Part shown: piece after piece, positions 52,617 through 62,543 of the stretch
Numbering within the stretch: the first letter of the stretch is position 1
Layout of the letters: each line of letters starts with the position of its first letter
Assembly: GCA_019235885.1 (NCBI GenBank)
Contig: JAFAKB010000071.1
Coordinates: forward strand, 62,001-126,000
Source: Candidatus Eremiobacterota bacterium
GTDB taxonomy: Bacteria; Vulcanimicrobiota; Vulcanimicrobiia; Vulcanimicrobiales; Vulcanimicrobiaceae
Direction of reading: 5' to 3'
DNA length: 64,000 nt
Notes under the pieces: model-generated
What the model saw: only the letters and a program-made list of their open reading frames with translations
What the model was told of the DNA's origin: nothing
The model's database searches: none
Program-made: the position numbers and the translations under genes

Positions 52617-53594
52617 TTACTTCTGATGTATCCGCACGACCCCTTTGCCGACGACCCGCCGCTCCATGAGATCGGCGATCGCTTGCGGAGTGTCTTCGAA
52701 GGCGTAGGTCGCGGCGACGTGCGGGTGGAGCTTGCCTTCTCGGATCAACTCGAACATCGCGTTGAAGTTCGTGCGGTTGTGGGCGGGGTTGCGCGCGGCC
52801 CAGTCGCCCCAGTAGACGCCGAGCACGTTGAGCTCTTTCAGTAAAATGCGGTTCGCCGGGATCTGCGGGATCGTGCCGCCGGCGAATCCGACGACCAACA
52901 GGCGCGCGTCGCGGCGCGCCGCGCGCAGCGCGACGTCGAACTGCTCGCCGCCGACGTTGTCGATCGCCACGTGCACCCCGCCGCCGCTTGCCGCCTTCAC
53001 CGCGTCGACTAAATCCGACGCGCCGGCGTCGAGCACGACGTCGGCGCCGGCGCGCTTCGCCGCCTCGCGCTTCGCATCCGAGCTGGTACTCGCGACGACG
53101 TGGGCGCCGAACGCTTTGGCAAGATCGACCGCCGCCGTTCCGACGCCGCCGCCGGCGCCGCTCACGTACAGCCACTCGCCGGGCTTCAAGGCGGCGCGGT
53201 CGGCGAGCGCGTGGTATGCGGTTCCGTAGGTCAAAATCATGCCGGCGGCGGTGACGACATCGACCCGCTCCGGCAGCACGATCGTCGTTGCCGCCGACGC
53301 GACGGCGCGCTCCGCGAAACCGCCCATCACGCCGGCCGCGACGCGCTCGCCGACGTGCGGCTCGCTCACGCCCTCACCGACCGCTGCCACGACGCCGGCC
53401 ACCTCGACGCCGGGACTGAACGGCAGCGGCGGCTTCACCTGATAGAGCCCTTGTACCAGCAGCACGTCGGGAAAGTTCACGCCCGCCGCGTGTACGTCAA
53501 TGAGGACTTGTCCCGGGCCGGGCTTCGGCTCCGGCGCATCGGCGACGACGAGATCCTTCGGCGGACCGTACGCGCGGCACACGATCGCTCGCAT
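52617..53594 (-). CDS. NADPH:quinone reductase-like oxidoreductase
   Basis: A 325-residue zinc-free MDR enzyme: MRAIVCRAYGPPKDLVVADA, VNFPDVLLVQGLYQVKPPLP, SGAGGGVGTAAVDLAKAFGA as nucleotide loop, and GWRxxR-type region replaced by VGFAGGTIPQIPANRILLKE. Very close in architecture to YhdH/qor family reductases of quinones or enones. Start at the ATG at 53594. It is divergent from the MaoC gene; both could belong to acyl-CoA metabolism. Confidence 0.88.
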   Translation of the reverse strand: MRAIVCRAYGPPKDLVVADAPEPKPGPGQVLIDVHAAGVNFPDVLLVQGLYQVKPPLPFSPGVEVAGVVAAVGEGVSEPHVGERVAAGVMGGFAERAVASAATTIVLPERVDVVTAAGMILTYGTAYHALADRAALKPGEWLYVSGAGGGVGTAAVDLAKAFGAHVVASTSSDAKREAAKRAGADVVLDAGASDLVDAVKAASGGGVHVAIDNVGGEQFDVALRAARRDARLLVVGFAGGTIPQIPANRILLKELNVLGVYWGDWAARNPAHNRTNFNAMFELIREGKLHPHVAATYAFEDTPQAIADLMERRVVGKGVVRIHQK

Positions 53595-53646
53595 GTGCCT
53601 TCGTTGCGAAGCGGGGCGCACGGTTCCTCGTTCAGAAGAGCACGCG

Positions 53647-54162
53647 ATGCTCAGCGATGAGACCCGGCCGGTCGGGACCCCCTTCACCAGCCTCGGCGAT
53701 CTCGAGCACGCCGCCGGTGAATGGACCGGCGAGAGCGCGTGGCAAACGGTCACGCAGGCGCTGATCGACGAGTTCGCGCGCGTGACCGGCGATCATCAGT
53801 GGATTCACGTCGATCCGGAACGCGCTCGCCGCGACTCGCCGCTCGGAACGACGATCGCGCACGGGTTTCTCACCCTGAGCCTTCTGCCGAGCATGATCCA
53901 GCAGTGCATCAGCTTCCCGACCGCGCGGCTGAGCCTCAACTACGGCTTTGACCGCGTCCGCTTCGTCGCGCCGCTTCCCGTCGGCTCGGAGATTCGCGGC
54001 CTCTTCACGCTGGAGGACGTGCGCCCGGTCGAAGACGGCGCGCAGCTTACCTGGCGCGTGGAGATCGAAGTGCGCGGCGCCGCCAAACCCGCGCTCTCGG
54101 CACGTTGGCTCACGCGGATCGGCTTCGCCGAACCACCTGCGGCCGGCGCGGAGCGGTCATGA
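53647..54162 (+). CDS. MaoC-like (R)-enoyl-CoA hydratase
   Basis: A 171-residue hot-dog fold hydratase. FARVTGDHQWIHVDPERARR carries the catalytic Asp/His dyad and TTIAHGFLTLSLLPSM the second part of hydratase motif 2. It hydrates 2-enoyl-CoA to (R)-3-hydroxyacyl-CoA, by family. Start at the ATG at 53647; overlaps the following secreted protein gene by four bases, which is an odd partner. Confidence 0.9.
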   Translation: MLSDETRPVGTPFTSLGDLEHAAGEWTGESAWQTVTQALIDEFARVTGDHQWIHVDPERARRDSPLGTTIAHGFLTLSLLPSMIQQCISFPTARLSLNYGFDRVRFVAPLPVGSEIRGLFTLEDVRPVEDGAQLTWRVEIEVRGAAKPALSARWLTRIGFAEPPAAGAERS

Positions 54163-55103
54163 CGTTCGGGCGGACCGGCCTTCGCGTCGCGACGGTGCTC
54201 GCGTGCGCGGCCGCGCTGCAGGGATGCAGTGCGGCGCGCGGCGCGACGTGCACCGCCGTCCCTGGAACGGTCGTGTGGAAGACCGGCGCCGGCAATCTCG
54301 GACAGTACGATCTTCCGAGCGTCAATGACGGGCAGTGCTCGGTCGACCGTTCGAGGCCGGACTACGTCGTGCCGGTCATCACCGGCAGCGACGTGTCGTT
54401 CAGGCTCTTGCGGAACACCGCCAACACGTACACGTACGAAGGGAACCGCTACCGCGGCTCCAGCACGTGTTACCGCAATCAGATGAACCCCAGGGATCCG
54501 AACACCGGCACCAATTCGATGCTGAACCCTGGTTCCCGATACACGTTCACGTTCCAGACGGTCGTCACGCTCCACGGCAACACGCTGAACGAAGGTCTCG
54601 GCCCCGGCAGGGGTATCGCCGTCGACCTTCCGGGGATCGTGTGGCAGACGCACAGCTACGGCGAGGGACCCACCAACGGAAACGGACCGTGCGACATGCT
54701 GCTGATCAGCAACACGCAAGCCGATCGGTGGACGGGCCGCTACCCGGACAGCCCTCCCGGCGGCAAGCCGATCTGGTCGTTCAAGTCCTGCAGCGACTCC
54801 GACAACGCGGTCGGCCGCCGGTATTTCTCGCCGGACACGCTGCACGACGGCGAGCTGGACACTTGGCAGATCGACATCGCCGCGCAGCTCGACGGCCGGA
54901 GCGGGGGTTCGGTCGTCGTTCGGCGGAACGGAAGGGTCGTCTACGACGCGGCCGCCGGCGTGTGCGACTCGCACGCCTATCACGGCTGCTGGTGGAACTT
55001 CGGCCCCTACATGTACTATTGGGAGAACTCGAACGAGCCGCCCGGATGGAACGATGCGGGGATCACCGTGCAATTCAAAGACATGACGCTCTACAAGCTG
55101 TAG
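54159..55103 (+). CDS. Lipoprotein with polysaccharide-lyase-like fold
   Basis: A 314-residue exported protein, signal peptide ending in ALQGC (lipobox). The mature region resembles heparin lyase I/alginate lyase-like beta-jellyroll proteins: PGRGIAVDLPGIVWQTHSYG, then ELDTWQIDIAAQLDGRSGGS, VVVRRNGRVVYDAAAG and a Trp/Tyr-rich end GCWWNFGPYMYYWENSNEPP. Several Cys pairs are possible. It may bind or cleave acidic polysaccharides. Start overlaps the MaoC stop. Confidence 0.6.
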   Translation: MTFGRTGLRVATVLACAAALQGCSAARGATCTAVPGTVVWKTGAGNLGQYDLPSVNDGQCSVDRSRPDYVVPVITGSDVSFRLLRNTANTYTYEGNRYRGSSTCYRNQMNPRDPNTGTNSMLNPGSRYTFTFQTVVTLHGNTLNEGLGPGRGIAVDLPGIVWQTHSYGEGPTNGNGPCDMLLISNTQADRWTGRYPDSPPGGKPIWSFKSCSDSDNAVGRRYFSPDTLHDGELDTWQIDIAAQLDGRSGGSVVVRRNGRVVYDAAAGVCDSHAYHGCWWNFGPYMYYWENSNEPPGWNDAGITVQFKDMTLYKL

Positions 55104-55182
55104 GGTTTTGGTCGAAGCGGAGCGGGCCGGCCTGTCGGTAAGAATACGGAGGCGTCGGCCGGGCGGCTCCGAATGGCGCGAG

Positions 55183-57682
55183 ATGCTCGTTCGCCGCGTT
55201 CTCGCCGCCGCGTCGCTCTTCGTATGCTTCTCCTGGTCGATGCCGGCCTCGACGTCCGCCGCGGACGTCGCCGCGGCGCCGGTGCACGCGTTCGCCGAAC
55301 CTTCGGTCTCACCCGATCACGGCGAGATCGCGTTCGTCTCGGGCGGCGACGTCTGGAGCGTCCCCTCCGGCGGCGGCACGGCGCGGCTGCTCGCGGCGAC
55401 CGGCGGGACGGCGCATCGTCCGCTCTTCTCGCCCGACGGAAAGAAGCTCGCATACGTTTCGACGCAGCCCGGCGCGGTCGGCGTCTACGTCCTCACGCTC
55501 GACGGCGGCGCGCTGCGGCGCGTCACGCACGACGACAGCGTCGTCGACATCAGCGCGTGGTCGCCCGACGGGCGCTACGTCTATCTCACTTCCCCCTCGC
55601 ACAACATCGCGTACTTCACCGACGTCATGCGCGTCGCGGCCGACGGCGGGACGCCGATGCAGGTGCTGCACGAGAGCTACGTGATGGACGACGCCGGCGT
55701 GCCTTCGCCCGACGGCGCGTCGATCGCGTTCGTGCGAAACGGCTTCAACCAGTGGTGGCGGCGCGGCCACGCCCACATTCGGCGATCTGGGCGACGTCGC
55801 GTTCTCGCCGGCCGGCGACTGGATCGCGTACATCGACCAGGACCGGCTCGGTTTCTCGAACGCGTACGTCGTGCGCACCTCCGGCGGAACGCCGCACGCG
55901 GTGACGTTCCTGCCGAACGGCAACGGCGGACCGCTGGCCTGGGCGCCCGACGGCACGCGGCTGTTCGTCGTCACCTCGCAGCGCACCGAACAGGGCGAAG
56001 TCGCGCAGGTCGACCTCATCCCGCGCACGCCGCGCTTCCGCGAGGACGCGTTCCGCCGCTTGTTCCAGGAAGAGCCGCGCCCCGAGCTGCCCTCCCGCAC
56101 CGTGCCGACGCCGGCGCCGACCACCTCGCCGCGGCCCGCGGCACCGGCGAGCGCATCGCCGTCGCCCGCGCCGGCGCGCCGCACCGAGATCGACTTCAAC
56201 GGGATCCGCGAGCGCGTCGCGCTGCTGCCGACCGGACTCGACGTCAACCGCGTCGTCGTCACGCCCGACTCGAAGACGGTGGTATTGGTCGCGAGCGCCG
56301 CCGGCGAGAACAATCTGTACACGTTCTCCGTCGACGAGACCTCGAGCGAGCCGCAGGTCGCGAAACAGCTCACCACGACGCCCGGATTCAAGACCGACGT
56401 CGCGATCGCGCCGGACGGCAAGAGCGCCTTCTACCTCGACTCCGGCCGCGTGTGGTCCGTTCCGCTCGGCGGAGCGCCGGGCGCGCCGAAACCGCTCGCG
56501 CTCGCGGCCGAGCTCGACGCCGACTTCGCCGACGACAAGCGCGTCGTGTTCGCCCAGGCGTGGTCGCTGCTCGACCGCTGGTACGCCGATCCGAACTTTC
56601 ACGGCGCGAACTGGCCGGCGATGCGCGCGGAGTACGAGCCGTACGCGCTCGCCGCGCGTACGCCGCAAGAGTTCAGCCGCGTCGTCTCGCTGATGATCGG
56701 CGAGCTCAACTCCTCGCACAGCGGTTTCAGCGCGCCGCGCCCGCCGACGGCGCCGCGCTTCGTGACCGGCCGCATCGGCGTCGACTGGGACACCGCGACG
56801 TACGATCGGACGGGCCGGCTGCGAATCGCTTCGATCGTCCCGCTGGGACCGGTGGCGATCACGGGGCGCGTCGCCGCGGGCGACGAGGTGCTCGCCGTCG
56901 ACGGCACGCCGGTCGAACGCACGACCGACGTCGACGAACTGCTCGCGAACCGCATCGGCAAACGCACCGAGCTGCGCGTCGCGCCGCACGGCGACGCCGC
57001 CGCGGCGCACAACGTCGCGGTGCTGCCGGTCGACCGCAACACCGAAGAGCAGCTGCGCTACCGGGCATGGGTCGCCGGGCGGCGCGCGTACGTCGAACGC
57101 ATCAGCGGCGGGCGGCTCGGCTACGTGCATTTGTACGACATGGGCCAGGAATCGCTGACCAGGTTCTACACCGACCTCGACGTCCAGAACCGCACCAAAG
57201 CCGGCGTCGTCGTGGACGTGCGCAACAACACCGGCGGGTTCATCGACCCGTACGCGCTCGACGTGCTCACGCGGCGCGAGTACCTCACGTTCAAGTCGCG
57301 CTTCGGCTACGATTCGCCCGAGCGCACGTCGCTCGGCCAGCGCGTCCTCGACCATGCCTCGGTGCTGGTCACGAACGAGCACAGCCTCTCGGACGCCGAG
57401 AACTTCGCCGAAGGCTATCGCGTCCTGCACGCGGGCGCGATCGTCGGCGAGGCGACCGCCGGCTGGATCATCTTCACCAGCAACACGACGCTCGCCGACG
57501 GCTCGGCGCTGCGCTTGCCCTCGACGCGGGTGATCGCGCACGACGGCGTCGACATGGAGCTCCACCCGCGCCCGGTCGACGTGCGCGCCGACAACCCACC
57601 CGGCGCGTTCGAGCGCGGCGACGACCCGCAGCTCGACGCCGCCGTTCGCGAGCTGCTGCGCCGCACCGGAGCTCGCCGCTAG
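55183..57682 (+). pseudogene. Tricorn-like protease (beta-propeller + PDZ + S41), interrupted by one frameshift
   Basis: Frame one starts MLVRRVLAAASLFVCFSW (signal peptide) and encodes PD40/TolB-like propeller repeats (PSVSPDHGEIAFVSGGDVWS, LFSPDGKKLAYVS) as far as FVRNGFNQWWRRG near 55770. The same protein resumes one base later in another frame (PTFGDLGDVAFSPAGDWIAY) and runs to 57682: remaining propeller, Pro-rich linker, PDZ part (AAGDEVLAVDGTPVERTTDV) and S41 peptidase (VVVDVRNNTGGFIDPYALDV, nucleophile Ser in NEHSLSDAE). The break needs a +1 shift and could be a real mutation or a sequencing error; otherwise all parts are intact. Confidence 0.8.
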
Positions 57683-57931
57683 CTAACCGCCGCCGTCACC
57701 GGAGCGCGCCGGCATCAGCACGTGCAGTGCCTGCTGTTCCGCGAGCGCGTCGTCGTCCGCGGTCGGACCGCCTTGAACGACCATCCCGGCCGGCTCGGCG
57801 CGCTTGCGCCGCACCGTGGTCGACGTGCTCGCCTGCGCGACGAGCACGGGCCGCGGCGCGACCTCGGCGTTCACCGCCGTCGCGGGCGGCGTCGCGGTCA
57901 GCGCGAGCGCCGCGAGACTGATCAAGTGCAT
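57683..57931 (-). CDS. Small exported protein (82 aa)
   Basis: AGGAGA lies seven bases before the ATG at 57931, an excellent ribosome binding site. The protein starts MHLISLAALALTATPPATAV (signal peptide) and continues with VAPRPVLVAQASTSTTVRRK and a low-complexity tail ending ARSGDGGG. No family recognised. Compare the next small exported gene, which also ends in a glycine run. Confidence 0.65.
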   Translation of the reverse strand: MHLISLAALALTATPPATAVNAEVAPRPVLVAQASTSTTVRRKRAEPAGMVVQGGPTADDDALAEQQALHVLMPARSGDGGG

Positions 57932-58249
57932 CGGATTCTCCTGAAAAGAGTGAGATGCACGTGATACGCCGCCGCAAACATTCGCGGACCAACAATTTTC
58001 AAATGGCGCGCGAACTTTTTTTGGCTGCGAAGCAGCTACGTTGTCAGTATGCAAACAGCAACGTGGCCGAGAGGGAGTTGCGCGTGCGGTCGTCGCTGCG
58101 GTGCAGCGTGTCGAACGCGGTCAAGCGCGCGTTCCGCGCAATGCGATATCCCGCGCCGGCGATGAACGAGCGCGAGAACATCGTATCGTGCGTGCCGTCG
58201 TAGCGCGCGATCGCGAAACAGGCGCCGTACCGAGGCTGCGGATCGGCAA
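57932..58249. other. Intergenic region
   Basis: About 320 bases with no supported gene. The stretch 57995-58020 is T/A-richer (CAACAATTTTCAAATGG), compatible with a minus-strand promoter for the small exported gene. Confidence 0.3.
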
Positions 58250-58281
58250 AGGAGCCCCTAACAGTTCAGTTAGGCGCTCCT
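58250..58281 (-). terminator. Hairpin, probable terminator of the gene at 58306
   Basis: Arms AGGAGCCCCTAAC (58250-58262) and GTTAGGCGCTCCT (58269-58281) pair over 13 positions with one mismatch around a six-base loop. On the minus strand it is followed by only a short T-run (TTTGCC), so the call is moderate. Confidence 0.5.
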
Positions 58282-58305
58282 AAATCCCTGGTTTCGCGAT
58301 TCAGA

Positions 58306-58671
58306 CTAGCCGCCTCCGGTGAGGGGCGGCGGGAAGAGGCGGTCGATCTCGGCCTGCCACGCGGCCGACATCTGGCCCGGGGTCAGCGCCTTCGAGTAGT
58401 CAGGATGAAAGCTGCGGTCGCTCCGCGTGTCCGGCGCCGGCCCTGCGCTGCGCGGGGCGTTCGAGATGCCGATCACGCGCAGACGCGCGGGCGTCGCGCT
58501 CTCGCTCACCAGCTCGCCGACCACGTTGCCGTTCATGTCGACGAGCACGTAACGTGTCCCCGGCGTCGTGTCGGCGGCGGATGCGAACGCCGCCGGCGTT
58601 GCGACGATCGCCGCGGCGAGCGCAAGTGCGTAGATCGATTTCTTCACGACGGTCTTCTTCTCGGTGCTCAT
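58306..58671 (-). CDS. Small exported protein (121 aa)
   Basis: Starts MSTEKKTVVKKSIYALALAA with a signal peptide ending near FASAAD. The mature part is short: TRYVLVDMNGNVVGELVSES, then DRSFHPDYSKALTPGQMSAA, WQAEIDRLFPPPLTGGG. No family recognised. Start chosen at the ATG at 58671, preceded by a weak ribosome binding site; nine further residues upstream are open. Confidence 0.6.
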   Translation of the reverse strand: MSTEKKTVVKKSIYALALAAAIVATPAAFASAADTTPGTRYVLVDMNGNVVGELVSESATPARLRVIGISNAPRSAGPAPDTRSDRSFHPDYSKALTPGQMSAAWQAEIDRLFPPPLTGGG

Positions 58672-58751
58672 GCCGGCGATACGCCGCCGCACTGCCACGC
58701 GGATCGATACGTTCAGGCGGAACGCGCGCGCGGCGCTGCGAACCGCCGTTC

Positions 58752-59528
58752 GTGGTCTCGCTGCGTTTTCTCGGCACCGGCGGCGCGCGCTGGGTCGTCG
58801 CCAAGCAGATCCGCTCGTCGGGCGGCTTCTGGCTGCAGGCCGACGGCACGAACATTCACGTCGATCCCGGACCGGGCGCCCTGGTGCGCGCGCTCACCCA
58901 GCTGCCGCCCTGCGACCCCGCCTCGCTCGACGCGATCGTTCTCTCGCACAAGCACCTCGACCACTCCGGCGACGTGAACGCGATGATCGAAGCGATGTGC
59001 CAAGGCGGCTGGCGGCCGCGCGGTGCGCTGTGCGCGCCGCTCGACGCGCTCGATCCCGCGCAGCAGCCGGTCGTCCTTCCGTACGCGCGCCGCTTCGTGC
59101 CGCGCGAGTGGGTCGTCACGGCGAACGGTGGCCCGTTCGAAGTCGGCAGCGTCGAGCTGCGCGCCTCACTGAAGCTGCAGCATCCCGTCGAAGCGTACGG
59201 CCTGCACTTCCGCACCCCGAGCGCGCGCGTCTCCTACCTCCCGTGCACGCGCTACTTCGACGACATCATCGAGGACTACAAAGCACACGCGCCCGACGTG
59301 CTGGTGGTGAACGTGCTGCGCTACCGCGACTCGATGGACGTCGACCACTTGACGATCGACGATGCGCGCGCGCTGATCGAAGGGATTCGCCCGGGCGCGG
59401 CGATCATGACGCACTTCGGCACGCGGATGCTCGAGCGCGACCCCAAGCGGCTGGCGCACGAGCTCGAAGACGCGACCGGGATCAAGACGTTCGCGGCGTA
59501 CGACGGCTGGGTCTACGACGTTGCTTGA
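58752..59528 (+). CDS. Metallo-beta-lactamase fold hydrolase (RNase Z-like)
   Basis: A 258-residue MBL-fold protein. The zinc motif is SHKHLDHSGD (H66, H68, D70, H71), with GFWLQADGTNIHVDPGPGAL before it and later LQHPVEAYGLHF, SYLPCTRYFDDI and IMTHFGTRML as further ligands. The GTGGxxR start resembles RNase Z/PhnP-type phosphodiesterases. GTG at 58752 is the likely start. Overlaps the acetyltransferase gene by eight bases. Confidence 0.85.
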   Translation: MVSLRFLGTGGARWVVAKQIRSSGGFWLQADGTNIHVDPGPGALVRALTQLPPCDPASLDAIVLSHKHLDHSGDVNAMIEAMCQGGWRPRGALCAPLDALDPAQQPVVLPYARRFVPREWVVTANGGPFEVGSVELRASLKLQHPVEAYGLHFRTPSARVSYLPCTRYFDDIIEDYKAHAPDVLVVNVLRYRDSMDVDHLTIDDARALIEGIRPGAAIMTHFGTRMLERDPKRLAHELEDATGIKTFAAYDGWVYDVA

Positions 59529-59943
59529 GATCGAGTCGGCAAAGCCCGGCGCGACCGACGCGTTCTGGAAGGCGCACGACCGCGACCAACGCAGCGAGCT
59601 GTGGAGCTTTCGCGTCGTCTGGCACGAGCAGACGCACGACCTGATCGCGCGCGAGGCCGGCGAGACGCTCGGCGCGCTGCGGCTGCGCATCGCCGCCTCG
59701 CTCGGCCACCTCGACGCGCTCTACGTGCTGCCGGCGCAGCGCAAACGCGGGATCGGCCGGCTGCTGGTCGCGCGCGCCGAGGAGATTTCAAACTACTACA
59801 ACTGCCACAAGGTCACCGTTCCGGTCTTGCACGACGGCGCCGCGCATAAGTTCTTCCTCGCCTGCGGCTACGCCATCGAGGCGGTGATCCCGCAGCACAC
59901 CTTCAAGCTGGACGTCGCGCTGCTGCGCAAGTTTCTGCTGTAA
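59521..59943 (+). CDS. GNAT family acetyltransferase
   Basis: A 140-residue GNAT enzyme that transfers acetyl from acetyl-CoA to an amine. Motif A is visible in HLDALYVLPAQRKRGIGRLL (the Q/RxxGxG/A loop), followed by VARAEEISNYYNCHKVTV and HDGAAHKFFLACGYAIEAVI. TTG start inside the MBL gene. No clue to the acceptor. Confidence 0.85.
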   Translation: MLEIESAKPGATDAFWKAHDRDQRSELWSFRVVWHEQTHDLIAREAGETLGALRLRIAASLGHLDALYVLPAQRKRGIGRLLVARAEEISNYYNCHKVTVPVLHDGAAHKFFLACGYAIEAVIPQHTFKLDVALLRKFLL

Positions 59944-59948
59944 GCGCG

Positions 59949-61094
59949 CTATCCGCCGGTGCGCAGCCGGCCGACGGTGCGCGAGCGCCGCGGACCTTCG
60001 GGGCGCGGCGCGGCGGCGCGCCGGTGCTGGTTGAAGAGCTGGTGGAGCGGCCGCCATTCGGCGTTCGGCGCGCGGCGGCTGGCCAGCGAGCCGTCGTACA
60101 GAAAGACGTTGCCGCGGCCGGTGATCGCGTTGACGAGCGCGCCGCCGCCCCCGACGGTCGCCGTCGCGGTGCCGTCGCCGTGCTGATCGACGTTCGCGCG
60201 CTTGTCGAACGCGGTGTAGACGTGGCCTTCGTCGGAGTGCGCGGCGAGCTGCGCCGGCGAGACGACGCCGAGCGCGATGTTCCCGTTCTGCGACTCGAAG
60301 CGCGCCAGCCCCGGATCGAAGCTGCCGCCGTCGTAGAGGATCGAGCCGTTGATGCTGGTCGCCTCGATCTGCTTGCTGCGGCAGCGCTCGAAGAGGTCGT
60401 GCGCGGCGATGCCGCGCACGCGGATGCGGTCGAACGTCCCGTCTGCGGCGTAGAACACGCCGTAGTTCACCTGCACGAACGCCGAGGTGCTCGTCCCGGT
60501 GAGCTGCACGCGGCCTTGGTTCTGCGCGAGGAACAGGTTCGCGCCGCGATAGCCTTCGACGCTCGTCTGCCCGCCGCCGACGCGCAGCGCGAGGATGCCG
60601 AGTGCAGCCGGCACCGTCACCACCAAATGCGAGCCTTCGGGCGCGTCGATCCGCACGGTGTCGTGCGGACCCGGCCGGAACGAGGCGTACGGAAACTCTT
60701 CGGGCGGAAGCGCGCCGGCGCCGGTGATCGCGCCGTCGCGGTCGTGCAGCGTGAACAGCTGCGCGGGAATCTGCTGCGAGAGCGGAAAGCGCACCGTTCC
60801 GAAGGGGATGCTGAGCCGCGCGATGCTCGGGACCGCGTCCTCGGCGTAGTCGACCTGGACGGTCGGCCGGTCCCAGACGCGGACGGTCAGCTCGTTCCCT
60901 TTGCCGCGCACGACGACGTTCACCACCGCTTGGTCACCGACGTCGAGCGACGACGAAGCGGCCCGCACCGGCGCCGCCGGCAGGCTGAGAAGGACCACGA
61001 GCAGCGCGCCTAGCCCGGCGGCGATCCGCCGCAAGGCTCGGGTGTCGGGGACGTCCACGGTCCCATCGTACCGTCGCGCCCGCGCGGACGTCAT
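59949..61094 (-). CDS. Exported beta-rich protein (DUF4097-like)
   Basis: A 381-residue protein with a signal peptide (LRRIAAGLGALLVVLLSLPA). The mature part is a series of short strands (DQAVVNVVVRGKGNELTVRV, GNIALGVVSPAQLAAHSDEG) like the beta-helix-forming DUF4097 family, and ends with a basic Arg/Pro tail. Its ATG overlaps the histidine kinase stop in ATGA, so it may be a target or sensor input of the two-component system. A GTG at 61058 would shorten it by 12 residues. Confidence 0.7.
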   Translation of the reverse strand: MTSARARRYDGTVDVPDTRALRRIAAGLGALLVVLLSLPAAPVRAASSSLDVGDQAVVNVVVRGKGNELTVRVWDRPTVQVDYAEDAVPSIARLSIPFGTVRFPLSQQIPAQLFTLHDRDGAITGAGALPPEEFPYASFRPGPHDTVRIDAPEGSHLVVTVPAALGILALRVGGGQTSVEGYRGANLFLAQNQGRVQLTGTSTSAFVQVNYGVFYAADGTFDRIRVRGIAAHDLFERCRSKQIEATSINGSILYDGGSFDPGLARFESQNGNIALGVVSPAQLAAHSDEGHVYTAFDKRANVDQHGDGTATATVGGGGALVNAITGRGNVFLYDGSLASRRAPNAEWRPLHQLFNQHRRAAAPRPEGPRRSRTVGRLRTGG

Positions 61095-62521
61095 GAACCC
61101 GTGGTGAGGGATTCCGGCTCGGCCGGCAGGCTGACCGCGAACACCGAGCCGCCGCCCGGCCGCCGCCGCGCCGCCACCGTGCCGCCGTGGACGCGGGCGA
61201 TGCTGCGCACGATCGCCAGCCCGAGCCCGGTCCCTTCGGTCGTGCGCGCGTGGGCCGGGTCGCCGCGGAAGAAGCGGTCGAACAAGCGGTCTGCCGCGAG
61301 GTCGTCGATCCCCCGCCCGGTGTCGGCGACCTCGACGACGGCGCGGCCGTCGTCGTGCCGCAGGGTCACTTCGACGTTCCCGGCGTCGGTGAACTTGATC
61401 GCGTTGTCGACGAGGTTGCCGACGAGCTGCCGCAGCAGCCCGGCGTCGCCGATCACGATCGTGCGCGCGTCCGCCGGATGGTGCGAATCGAGCGCGAGCC
61501 CTTTGGCGGCGGCGCGCTCGCGCTCGTGCGCGACGACGTCGTCGACCAGCCGTTCCAGGACCAGCGGCTCTTTCGGGATCGCGTCGCCGGCCTCGGCTTT
61601 CGCGAGCGTGAGCATCCCGGAGACCATCCCCGCGAGCCGGCCGCTCTCGTCGGCGATCGCCGCGAGCGAATGCTTCAGCACCTCGGGATCGCGGTCGCCC
61701 CAGCGCTGCAGCATCTGCGCGTTCGAGTGGATGACGGTGAGCGGCGTGCGCAGCTCGTGCGAGGCGTCGCTGATGAACTGCCGCTCGCGCGCGAACGCCG
61801 ACTGCAGGCGGTCGAGCATCGCGTCGAACGCGTCGGCGAGCCGGCCGACCTCGTCGCGCCGCTGCCAGCGCAGGCGCCGGTCGAGCCGTTCGGAACCGAT
61901 CTCGGAGACCTCGCTGGTGAGCCGCTCGATCGGGTCGATCGCCGAGCGCGCGATGAAGTACGACGCGACGACGATGACGATCATCGCCAGCAACGTCGTC
62001 TCGACCAGGATCGTGCGCGCGCGCGCGATCAGCTCGTCGACGATGTCGAGCCGTTCGCCGGCGTGCGCGATGGCGATCGGGCGGCCCGTGACGTCGACCA
62101 GCACGCGGTTCAGCACCAGCATCGTCCCCGGCCGGTTGCCCCCGATTCGCAGCTCGTCGTACTCGTGATCGCTCCCCTGCGGGACGAACGGCGGAAACGC
62201 GAAGCCGCCGAGATTCGAGCTCTTGCCGAGGACCTGCCCGCGCACGGTGTCGATCTGCACGTACTGGTTCGCCGACGCCCAGCGGTCGAGCGTCGCGCGG
62301 TCGGCGAGCGTGGTGAGCGGCGCGGTCTCTTCGGCGAACGGAAACGTCGCGGCTTCGCGCGCGATGTTCTCGATCTGGTCGGCGGTCTGCGCGAGGTTCA
62401 GCCGGGCCTGGTCGATCAGCAGCGAGCGAAACGCGAAGTCGATCGCGACCGCGCCGAGCGCGACGACGAGCAGGATCAGCGCGGCGTAGAGCGCCGCGAT
62501 CCGCGTCCGCAGGCTGCTCAT
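61091..62521 (-). CDS. Sensor histidine kinase
   Basis: A 476-residue two-TM kinase. TM1 about 8-28 and TM2 about 173-191 flank an extracytoplasmic loop; a HAMP-like region follows (IDPIERLTSEVSEIG). H255 in FISDASHELRTPLTVIHS is the phosphorylated histidine. The ATPase domain has LVGNLVDNAIKFTDAGNV, VVEVADTGRGI and GTGLGLAIVRSIA. Acts with the response regulator encoded 22 bases upstream. Confidence 0.93.
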   Translation of the reverse strand: MSSLRTRIAALYAALILLVVALGAVAIDFAFRSLLIDQARLNLAQTADQIENIAREAATFPFAEETAPLTTLADRATLDRWASANQYVQIDTVRGQVLGKSSNLGGFAFPPFVPQGSDHEYDELRIGGNRPGTMLVLNRVLVDVTGRPIAIAHAGERLDIVDELIARARTILVETTLLAMIVIVVASYFIARSAIDPIERLTSEVSEIGSERLDRRLRWQRRDEVGRLADAFDAMLDRLQSAFARERQFISDASHELRTPLTVIHSNAQMLQRWGDRDPEVLKHSLAAIADESGRLAGMVSGMLTLAKAEAGDAIPKEPLVLERLVDDVVAHERERAAAKGLALDSHHPADARTIVIGDAGLLRQLVGNLVDNAIKFTDAGNVEVTLRHDDGRAVVEVADTGRGIDDLAADRLFDRFFRGDPAHARTTEGTGLGLAIVRSIARVHGGTVAARRRPGGGSVFAVSLPAEPESLTTGS

Positions 62522-62543
62522 GGTGCTCGCGCGCCGAAAACCG

